Below, one piece after another: positions 5,454-11,221 of a stretch of 11,221 nucleotides of DNA. Origin of the DNA: an uncultured Campylobacter sp. (GTDB lineage Bacteria; Campylobacterota; Campylobacteria; Campylobacterales; Campylobacteraceae); assembly GCF_937997465.1 (NCBI RefSeq), contig NZ_CALKTQ010000197.1:1-11221 (forward strand), read 5' to 3'. The notes below the pieces were generated by a model. That model searched no databases, was not told the DNA's origin, and saw only the letters and a list, made by a program, of their open reading frames with translations. Position 1 is the first letter of the stretch. Each line of letters starts with the position of its first letter. The position numbers were made by a program, and so were the translations under genes.

Positions 5454-7814
5454 CTATCCTATTAGTTTGATATTTTTTCTAACTACGTTTTCAAGGTACT
5501 CGGACGAATACGGCTTGGTGATGTACTCAGTCATTCCTACCTCCACGCCTCTTAGCCTGTCGGTCTTTGACGTCCTTGAGGTTACCGCAATAAGCGGCAA
5601 ATTTCTATATTTTGAGTACTTGCGAATTTCGCCCGCTAGCGTGTAGCCGTCCATTCGCGGCATTTCAATATCGATTAGCATCGCATCAAGCGCATGTTCG
5701 CCAGATTTTACGATAGTTAGAGCCTCGACTCCGTTGGTAGCCTCGATTACCGTTACGCCAAGAGGGGCTAGCGATTTTTGCATTATGGTTCTGTCCATCT
5801 TCGAGTCGTCGACGATCAGCACTTTATAATCGCTCGGTTTTTCTTTGACGCTTTTTGAGGATTCCATGCTGGCTTTTATGTCTACTTTTATATCTTTTGC
5901 CATCTCCATCATCATACCTACATCGATGATGAGCGTTACGCGGCCGTCGCCTCTTATCGTGGCTCCCGCGATGCCTGGGATATTTTGTAGATAATCGCCC
6001 ATTGATTTGATGACGATCTCTTCTTGCCCTACGAGGCTATCTACGATGATGCCAAGCTTTGCTTCCGCTACGCCGATAACGACCACGTATGTCTGATCTC
6101 CGCCATCAAAGACCTGCTTGACGCCAAAGATATCAGATAGCTTAACCAGCGAAAGCACCTCGTCGCGTAGTCTGAGCACGTTTTTACCGTCGATCGTATA
6201 GATATCGTCGATCGGTACGCGCACGGTCTCTAAAACGCTTGCTAGAGGAATAGCGAAAAACTCCTCCTGAGCGCCGACTAAAAGCGACTGGATAATAGCT
6301 AGCGTGAGTGGAATTTTTAGCTTCATCGTCGTACCCTTGCCCACTTCGCTTTCGATGTCGATTATGCCGTTTAGCTTTTCGATATTAGTCTTTACGACGT
6401 CCATTCCCACGCCGCGGCCGCTTACGTTAGTTACCTTCGCAGCAGTCGAAAATCCAGGCTTAAATATAAGCCCAAACGCCTCTTTATCGCTCATAGTATC
6501 GGCTTCGCGCTCGGTGATGATACCCTTTTCTATCGAGCGTGCCTTTAGCATATCGGCATCTAGTCCCTTACCGTCGTCGGTGATCTCGACTACGATATGG
6601 TTGCCTTCATTATAGGCTTTTAGCTGGATGGTGCCTTTTTCAGGCTTGCCTGCAGCTAGTCTGGTAGCACCGTCCTCGATGCCGTGGTCGCACGAGTTTC
6701 TTATCATATGCACCAGTGGATCGCCGATTTGCTCGACGATAGATTTATCCAGTTCCGTTTCTTCGCCCGTGATCTCAAGGTCGATTTGCTTATTTAGCTC
6801 GCGGCTTAGATCGCGGATCATGCGAGGAAATTTATTAAATACTTTCGCGATAGGTAGCATTCTCGTTTTCATAACGGCTAGCTGTATGTCGGTAGTCACT
6901 AGGCTTAGGCTGGATACTACTTGATTTAGCTCCTCAAGGAATTTCTCGCCCTCATATCTCTCCTCAACGTCGTCGTAAATTTTGAGCAATCTGTTTTTGC
7001 CAAGCACCAGCTCGCCGATCAGGTTCATCAGGTGATCTAGGCGCTTAACCTCAACGCGTATAGTCTGCTCGTCGGCGCTAGCTCCACTTGATGGAGCCGG
7101 TACTTTTTTGTCCTCTTTTTTGTTGGCAGGCTTTGCGGGAGCGGGCTTTGTAGACGGAGCTGAATTTGACGGTGCAGAAGCTTGAGGTGCAGCAGGCGCT
7201 GCAGGTTTTGGTGCTTCGCATGCTGCTGCTTTTTGGGCCCGTCTTGCCTGATCTTCAGCCTTTCTTACTTTCAGCAGTCTTTCTATCTCGGCTTCGACTT
7301 CGTCGTCGCTTAAATTTGATAAATTCTCATCGCTAATAGGTTCGGGCTCAGGCTCTTTTGGCGTCTCTACTACAGGCTCTGGTACCACGGGGGCAGGCTC
7401 GCTAGCGGCCACATTCGGGGCTTCGCCTTCGGATATCGCGGTTAGTCTTTTGCAGATATCTTCTATCTCGATGCCTACGTCCGTATCGTTACCGCTATCT
7501 CTGATACCGTGCAGTAGCCCCTTCATCATATCCACAGACTCTAGCACCACGTCCATGATATCCGGAGTTATCTTTAGTTCGTTGCGGCGGGCTTTGTTTA
7601 GCACGTCCTCCATGTGGTGCGTAAGCTTAGTAAGAATATCGAAATTTAAAAAGCTCGATGACCCCTTGACCGTATGCGCAACGCGGAAAATTCTATTTAA
7701 AAGCTCTAAATCTTCAGGATTTGACTCTAGTTCTATGAGGTCATGGTCTATTTGTTCTACTAGTTCGAAGGCTTCAACCAGGAAGTCTTCCATTATTTCT
7801 CTCATATCATCCAT
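5454..7814 (-). CDS. cheA: Chemotaxis histidine kinase CheA with C-terminal receiver (CheAY)
   Basis: CheA autophosphorylates in response to receptor state and passes phosphate to response regulators that control the flagellar motor. Domain order: HPt/P1 (1-105, phosphorylated His47 in RVAHTVKGSS); a Pro/Ala-rich linker (about 130-248) holding one acidic helix near 160-198; dimerisation P3 (about 250-320); ATPase P4 (about 350-502) with N box HMIRNSCDHGIE, G1 DDGKGLD (413-419) and G2 GRGVGMD (466-472); CheW-like P5 (about 505-640); and receiver (664-786) with Asp669/670, phosphoacceptor Asp715, Thr745 and Lys767. A CheY-binding P2 domain is not apparent. The receiver has all catalytic residues and may act as a phosphate sink or internal regulator, as proposed for related CheAY proteins. 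The ribosome site AAGGGGG overlaps the cheV stop. Confidence 0.98.
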   Translation of the reverse strand: MDDMREIMEDFLVEAFELVEQIDHDLIELESNPEDLELLNRIFRVAHTVKGSSSFLNFDILTKLTHHMEDVLNKARRNELKITPDIMDVVLESVDMMKGLLHGIRDSGNDTDVGIEIEDICKRLTAISEGEAPNVAASEPAPVVPEPVVETPKEPEPEPISDENLSNLSDDEVEAEIERLLKVRKAEDQARRAQKAAACEAPKPAAPAAPQASAPSNSAPSTKPAPAKPANKKEDKKVPAPSSGASADEQTIRVEVKRLDHLMNLIGELVLGKNRLLKIYDDVEERYEGEKFLEELNQVVSSLSLVTTDIQLAVMKTRMLPIAKVFNKFPRMIRDLSRELNKQIDLEITGEETELDKSIVEQIGDPLVHMIRNSCDHGIEDGATRLAAGKPEKGTIQLKAYNEGNHIVVEITDDGKGLDADMLKARSIEKGIITEREADTMSDKEAFGLIFKPGFSTAAKVTNVSGRGVGMDVVKTNIEKLNGIIDIESEVGKGTTMKLKIPLTLAIIQSLLVGAQEEFFAIPLASVLETVRVPIDDIYTIDGKNVLRLRDEVLSLVKLSDIFGVKQVFDGGDQTYVVVIGVAEAKLGIIVDSLVGQEEIVIKSMGDYLQNIPGIAGATIRGDGRVTLIIDVGMMMEMAKDIKVDIKASMESSKSVKEKPSDYKVLIVDDSKMDRTIMQKSLAPLGVTVIEATNGVEALTIVKSGEHALDAMLIDIEMPRMDGYTLAGEIRKYSKYRNLPLIAVTSRTSKTDRLRGVEVGMTEYITKPYSSEYLENVVRKNIKLIG

Positions 7815-7825
7815 GATTTTCCCCC

Positions 7826-8767
7826 TTATTTCTTGTGCGCTTCGATCACGCGAAGCACCTCGTTATAAAATAGCGATGCGTCAAATTTGGTTAGATACGC
7901 GGCGGCACCGGCCTCTCTGCTTTGAGCTTCGCTATAGTCGTTGCTTAAAGAAGAGTTAAATATGATAGGAATTCCCGTATATCTCGGATCGTCTTTTATC
8001 GTCGATGCAAAGCGGTATCCGTCCATCTGAGGCATCTCGATATCGCTCAAAATCACTCTTAAAAAGTTATTTAACTTATCGCCGTACATCTCGTAAAGAT
8101 CCTCCATCCTAGCAAGCCCCTCTACGCCATCTTTTGCTTCGACTACTTTTAGTCCCATTTTTTCTAGCATATCTTTTACTAGTTTTCTTGCCGTCGAGCT
8201 ATCGTCTAGCACTAGTGCTAAACCGCTTAAAAGCTTACTTTGATCGATCTCTACTTCCATTTTCGGGCTATAAATGCCAAGCTCTTCGACGACGCTTTCA
8301 AGGTCTAATATTAGCAAAACTTCGTCGTTTTCGATGCGAGTTACGCCTGTTATCTTGCCTTTATCTAGCGTTCCGGCATTTGAGGCAAAAGTCGCCGCCT
8401 CGATGTCCGCCCAGCTTATGCGCCTGATTCGCTTTGCCTCGTGGACGATAAAGCCTATCAATATACCGCTAAATTCGGCAATGATGACGCGAGGCTTGAT
8501 AGCTCCGCCCTTAGGCTCGTTTATCTGCATCCATTTAGCTAAATTTATGACAGGTATCACGACGCCGCGCAGATCAAAAATCCCCTCGATATACTCGGGT
8601 ACTCCGGGAAGCTCGGTTAAATTTGGCATCTTAATGATCTCGCGTACCTTAGCGACGTTGACGCCGTATATGCCCTCATATACATTGTCTCCCGACTGCT
8701 TAAAGATACGAAAATCAACAAGCTCCATCTCATTTGAACCGGTTTTTAATGTGCCGTTGTTAAGCAT
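7826..8767 (-). CDS. cheV: Chemotaxis adaptor CheV (CheW domain fused to receiver)
   Basis: CheV couples receptors to CheA like CheW, but its receiver can be phosphorylated by CheA, giving adjustable adaptation. The CheW domain spans about 12-165 (LPGVPEYIEGIFDLRG and V-I-P-V-I-N-L-A). The receiver spans about 182-312 with Asp188/189, phosphoacceptor Asp242 in SDIEMPQMDG, Ser272/273 in the switch position and Lys294 in YLTKFD, so it looks competent for phosphorylation. The 313-residue length is normal. The ATG lies one base after the stop of the upstream phosphoesterase gene, with AAAGGT in that gene's last codons as ribosome site. It heads the cheV-cheA-cheW block. No cheY, cheR or cheB is present in the window. 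Confidence 0.97.
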   Translation of the reverse strand: MLNNGTLKTGSNEMELVDFRIFKQSGDNVYEGIYGVNVAKVREIIKMPNLTELPGVPEYIEGIFDLRGVVIPVINLAKWMQINEPKGGAIKPRVIIAEFSGILIGFIVHEAKRIRRISWADIEAATFASNAGTLDKGKITGVTRIENDEVLLILDLESVVEELGIYSPKMEVEIDQSKLLSGLALVLDDSSTARKLVKDMLEKMGLKVVEAKDGVEGLARMEDLYEMYGDKLNNFLRVILSDIEMPQMDGYRFASTIKDDPRYTGIPIIFNSSLSNDYSEAQSREAGAAAYLTKFDASLFYNEVLRVIEAHKK

Positions 8768-8768
8768 T

Positions 8769-9509
8769 TTAAACCTTTACGCTCTTTCGAGCAAACTTAA
8801 TATTTTGGTCGTATTCTACTACAAAATAGCTTTGCTCGCATGCAAAAGATGGAATATTTATATATTTTTGTTTACCTATCGTGTATTGTTCACCTTGGTG
8901 ATAGTGCCCCTCGATGACGACGTCAGCCTGGTAAAATGCGTTATATCGGCGCATTTTTGCCTCGACTAAATTCTTAAAATTCGGTATTTTATAATCTAAA
9001 ATTTTTTGTTTAAGCTTATTTAAAATTCGTTTCGAGAGTCTAAAATTTAAAAATTTATCGAAAAAATTCATTGTTTTTAAAAAAAATTTGACGCGTAAAA
9101 ATCTCAAAGCGTATTTCGAAACGAAAGGCAAAAATATATCCCCGTGTGCGATAAGCACGCTCTGACCATACTCAGAGGCAAATTTAACCGGCTGAGCGCC
9201 GATCGGATAGGCTTTGACATTTTTAAAAAGCCTTGCTAGGTTAAAATCGTGATTTCCTTCGAAATAGTAAATTTCCATTTCCTCGCCCAGCTCGTCGATC
9301 GCGCGGACGTATCGCTCGTAAAATTTGACGAAAAACTCGCACTCGACCGCCAGAAAATCAAACATATCGCCCATCAAAAACAGCTGCGGCGTCTTTATCT
9401 CGCCGCTTTTCAACGCGCACAAAAAATGCCAAAAATTTTCGCGATTTTCGTTTTCGTGCGAGTCGGCGATAAAGATCGCACTGCTTTTTACGACGATTTG
9501 CTCAGGCAT
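8769..9509 (-). CDS. Calcineurin-type metallophosphoesterase, possible UDP-2,3-diacylglucosamine hydrolase (LpxH-like)
   Basis: All five metallophosphoesterase motifs are present: Asp16-x-His18 (IADSHE), GDMFD (47-51), GNHD (85-88), AHGD (121-124) and GHYH (201-204). These coordinate a two-metal site. The motif spacing and 246-residue length resemble LpxH, which cleaves UDP-2,3-diacylglucosamine to lipid X just before the LpxB step. lpxB lies only two genes upstream on the same strand, which supports but does not prove that role. Residues about 130-172 are rich in Phe, Leu, Lys and Arg and are encoded by very AT-rich DNA. They could form the membrane-contacting cap seen in LpxH. I chose the ATG at 9509 over the TTG one codon earlier; neither has a convincing Shine-Dalgarno site. 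The gene corresponds by position to C. jejuni Cj0286c. Confidence 0.85.
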   Translation of the reverse strand: MPEQIVVKSSAIFIADSHENENRENFWHFLCALKSGEIKTPQLFLMGDMFDFLAVECEFFVKFYERYVRAIDELGEEMEIYYFEGNHDFNLARLFKNVKAYPIGAQPVKFASEYGQSVLIAHGDIFLPFVSKYALRFLRVKFFLKTMNFFDKFLNFRLSKRILNKLKQKILDYKIPNFKNLVEAKMRRYNAFYQADVVIEGHYHQGEQYTIGKQKYINIPSFACEQSYFVVEYDQNIKFARKSVKV

Positions 9510-9510
9510 C

Positions 9511-9673
9511 AAATTTTACTTTTTGCGGCATCAAATTTGCGGCTATGAGTTTTAAATTTAGCGAGCCGAATTTGAAAAACTCGGCAAACGCCGTAGTTAA
9601 ATTTAAAGGCTCAAATTTAGCGGCCGAGCTCGTAAATTTAACGGTTTTAAACGCGCTCATCGGCTTGAAATTT
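9511..9673. repeat. AAATTT-dense segment between greA and the LpxH-like gene
   Basis: The hexamer AAATTT occurs seven times (starting at 9511, 9533, 9554, 9599, 9613, 9634 and 9668), with a near match, AATTTG, near 9569. Chance would predict well under one copy. Several sit in longer palindromes, such as TTAAATTTAA (9597-9606). Three of the intervals are 21-22 bp. The run covers the whole gene-free gap and enters both flanking genes. No known regulatory site is recognised. Confidence 0.7.
9575..9593 (-). terminator. greA: Weak candidate intrinsic terminator after greA
   Basis: In the minus direction, CGGC and GCCG flank a four-base loop, followed after two bases by five Ts. The 4-bp stem is short, and longer pairing is interrupted by mismatches. 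The position, about 54 bp after the greA stop, is suitable, but the structure is marginal. Confidence 0.3.
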
Positions 9674-10147
9674 GATCGGTTTGTAGCTAACAGATACTAT
9701 CTCGACGTCGCTTCTGCCGTTTGGCAAATTTAGCGCGACCTCATCGCCCTCGCTCTTGCCGATTAGCTGTTTGGCTAGAGGTGAGTTTATCGAGATGAGT
9801 CCGCGCTCTAGGTTGCTCTCTGGCGTACCCACTAGCGTGTAGGTTTTTTCTAGCTCGGTTTCTACGTCCATGATGACGACCGTGGAGCCAAATTTTACCT
9901 TATCGTGCTCGTATTCGGCGGGATCGATTACCTTGGCGCGGCTTACTATGTCGCTAAGCTCGGCTATACGGCTCTCGATAAACGCCTGTTTTTCGCGTGC
10001 GGCGTGGTATTCGGCGTTTTCTTTTAGGTCGCCGTGACTGCGCGCAATGTCGATCTCCTCGACGATATTCGGACGTTCGACGGTCTTTAAATTTTTTAGT
10101 TCGTTTGTGATTTTTTCATATCCAAAAAGCGTCATCGGTTCGGTCAT
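9647..10147 (-). CDS. greA: Transcription elongation factor GreA
   Basis: GreA enters the RNA polymerase secondary channel and stimulates cleavage of backtracked RNA so that elongation can resume. The N-terminal coiled coil (about 5-78) carries the tip motif S-H-G-D-L-K-E-N-A-E-Y-H, with Asp40 and Glu43 as the catalytic acidic pair. The C-terminal FKBP-like domain (about 84-160) includes VKFGSTV and ISINSPLAKQLIGKSEGD. The length of 166 is normal apart from six residues after the usual P-x-K-F end (Q-A-D-E-R-V), read from the AAATTT-rich region. The ATG has AAAGGAT upstream. The 3-bp gap to lpxB indicates one transcript. Confidence 0.97.
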   Translation of the reverse strand: MTEPMTLFGYEKITNELKNLKTVERPNIVEEIDIARSHGDLKENAEYHAAREKQAFIESRIAELSDIVSRAKVIDPAEYEHDKVKFGSTVVIMDVETELEKTYTLVGTPESNLERGLISINSPLAKQLIGKSEGDEVALNLPNGRSDVEIVSVSYKPIKFQADERV

Positions 10148-10150
10148 TTT

Positions 10151-11185
10151 TTATCCTTTATTCGTTATTAAAATTTGCGCTACGCTGGCTGCAGAGCCGT
10201 GTTCTAGGTATTTTCGTAGCTTCTCGCAGCCTTTGATAAATTTCTCTTTATCGCAGCTCTCGTAGGCTTTTATTAGATTACTTGGCGTTACTTCCTCTTG
10301 CAACAGCTCCTCGTGCAGCGCCGCTTCGCCCATAAAATCAAACATGATATTTGCAAGCCCGATGTGGCGCAGCTTCACAAACATCCGCGCTATCATTATA
10401 TCGATGGCTTTGGCTTTATAGGCTAGTACAAACGGCGTGCCCACGAGTGCAGCCTGCAGTGTCGCAGTGCCAGAGCAGATAAAGGCAAACTCGCTTTGCA
10501 AAAGTGCGCGCGGCGCGTCCGTAACCACGCTAAAGTCGCTAACATCGCCGTAAATTTGCATATCGTTTGCCAAAAAAGGCGGCACGACGAGCAGCTTTTC
10601 TTTATCTTTTATTTGGACGGCAACTTCGCGAAAAATCGGCATCAATCGCGAAATTTCGGCGCGGCGGGATCCGGGCATAAAAGCGATCTTACCGCTTTGC
10701 AAAAGCTCGTTTTTTCGTACTCGCAGCTCGTCAAGTAGCGGGTGTCCGACGTAGCGTGAGCGATTGTAGTACATCCCGTCAAACGGCAAAATCGAAGCCA
10801 AATGATCGCAGTACGCCTCGACTTTCGCCACGCGTCCGGCCTTCCACGCCCACACCTGCGGCAAGATATAGTAGGTCACCGGCGTTTTGATACCGGCTTC
10901 TTTGATCGCTTTGGCTAGCGGCAGGTTAAAGGCGGGGCTATCGATAAGTAGCACGGCGTCGCACTGCGCGGCTAGGCGCGTCATCTCTTTTATCGCGCGT
11001 TTTGCCTTAAAATAAAGCGGCAAAACCTCCACGAAGCCCATCGCGGAAAACTCCGAGCTTCGCATAAAAGGTTCACCGAATTTTTCGTCAAAAATGCCTT
11101 TTAGTTCGCACTTTGGCAGATGCTCTAAAACCTGCTCGAAGTGCAAATTTGCAGAGGCCTCTAAACAAGAGACGAGTAGCTTCAC
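10151..11185 (-). CDS. lpxB: Lipid-A-disaccharide synthase LpxB
   Basis: LpxB joins UDP-2,3-diacylglucosamine and lipid X to give the lipid A disaccharide at the inner membrane (glycosyltransferase family 19). Recognisable segments are E-A-S-A-N-L (9-14, the family's GEASGD region), IDSPAFN (81-87; Asp82 corresponds to the catalytic Asp98 of E. coli), ILPQVWAWKAGR (107-118), VGHPL (146-150), PGSRRAEI (171-178) and SGTATL (238-243). The residue after the last motif is Gln244, where I recall Glu in most homologues. At 344 residues it is somewhat shorter than E. coli (382) and C. jejuni LpxB. The start is GTG, with GAGGG six bases upstream, and it overlaps the TGA of the preceding gene (GTGA). 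greA follows by 3 bp. Confidence 0.95.
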   Translation of the reverse strand: MKLLVSCLEASANLHFEQVLEHLPKCELKGIFDEKFGEPFMRSSEFSAMGFVEVLPLYFKAKRAIKEMTRLAAQCDAVLLIDSPAFNLPLAKAIKEAGIKTPVTYYILPQVWAWKAGRVAKVEAYCDHLASILPFDGMYYNRSRYVGHPLLDELRVRKNELLQSGKIAFMPGSRRAEISRLMPIFREVAVQIKDKEKLLVVPPFLANDMQIYGDVSDFSVVTDAPRALLQSEFAFICSGTATLQAALVGTPFVLAYKAKAIDIMIARMFVKLRHIGLANIMFDFMGEAALHEELLQEEVTPSNLIKAYESCDKEKFIKGCEKLRKYLEHGSAASVAQILITNKG

Positions 11186-11221
11186 TGATTACCCTCAAAG
11201 TCCTCGGCTAAGTTTGCAAGC
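11182..11221 (-). CDS. C-terminal end of an unidentified gene upstream of lpxB
   Basis: The frame reads L-A-N-L-A-E-D-F-E-G-N-Q followed by TGA, with the TGA overlapping the lpxB start (GTGA). Such an overlap is typical of operon neighbours, so this is probably the real end of an upstream gene. Twelve codons are too few to identify it. surE is one possibility from recalled gene order, but nothing here tests that. Confidence 0.5.
   Translation of the reverse strand, partial: LANLAEDFEGNQ
11192..11196 (-). promoter_or_regulatory. lpxB: Shine-Dalgarno GAGGG for lpxB
   Basis: GAGGG lies six bases before the GTG start within the final codons of the upstream frame. It supports the GTG choice and a translationally coupled overlap. 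Confidence 0.6.

Noticed and set aside
7450..7959. A 169-codon plus-strand open frame opposite cheA and cheV.
   Set aside because: Ser- and Ile-rich shadow of two well-supported chemotaxis genes, crossing their junction.
8274..8969. A 231-codon plus-strand open frame opposite cheV and the phosphoesterase gene.
   Set aside because: It spans the junction of two real genes on the other strand and has no recognisable domain, so it is a shadow despite its length.
9545..9733. A 62-codon plus-strand open frame in the greA gap.
   Set aside because: Its peptide is largely produced by in-frame AAATTT words (K-F and N-L repeats), its second half is antisense to greA, and no ribosome site is evident.
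1..11221. Mobile elements, CRISPR arrays, tRNA or rRNA genes.
   Set aside because: No transposase or integrase frame, no regularly spaced long repeats, and no tRNA-like or rRNA-like sequence were seen on either strand.

Overview
The window reads as a chromosomal housekeeping segment of a Campylobacter-type epsilonproteobacterium. The supporting signs are the gene order lpxB-greA-metallophosphoesterase-cheV-cheA(Y)-cheW-serB-tal, which I recall from Campylobacter chromosomes, the CheA-receiver fusion typical of Campylobacter and Helicobacter, and strong similarity of the SerB, CheA, GreA and LpxB sequences to what I remember of C. jejuni. By eye the base composition is more GC-rich than C. jejuni. 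That fits the oral/enteric group around C. showae, C. rectus, C. curvus and C. gracilis, but the species is an inference.

Every supported gene lies on the minus strand, so the transcript order runs from high to low coordinates. At the right edge are the last 12 codons of an unidentified gene whose TGA overlaps the GTG start of lpxB (lipid A disaccharide synthase), followed 3 bp later by greA. Next comes a 137-bp gap packed with the word AAATTT, the longest spacing in the window. From about 9509 down to 1042 is a tight run of seven genes: an LpxH-like metallophosphoesterase, cheV, cheA with a fused receiver, cheW, serB, tal and a PilT-family ATPase. Their spacing is 1, 11, 3, 8, 13 and -4 bp. 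After a 58-bp gap come rplY and pth, with pth cut by the left edge.

The genes fall into four themes: lipid A synthesis (LpxB and probably the phosphoesterase), the chemotaxis signalling core (CheV, CheAY, CheW), central metabolism (serine synthesis, transaldolase), and transcription/translation (GreA, L25, peptidyl-tRNA hydrolase). Many Shine-Dalgarno sequences overlap the stop codon of the gene before, so translational coupling is likely along the cluster.

The most unusual parts are the PilT-family protein, with a roughly 370-residue acidic low-complexity N-terminal extension on a standard retraction-ATPase core; a perfect 22-bp palindrome inside that extension's coding sequence; the AAATTT-dense gap beside greA; and a Glu-to-Gln change in a conserved LpxB motif. 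I found no mobile element, CRISPR array, rRNA or tRNA, and no clearly new multi-gene system. The PilT extension is the best candidate for undescribed biology.
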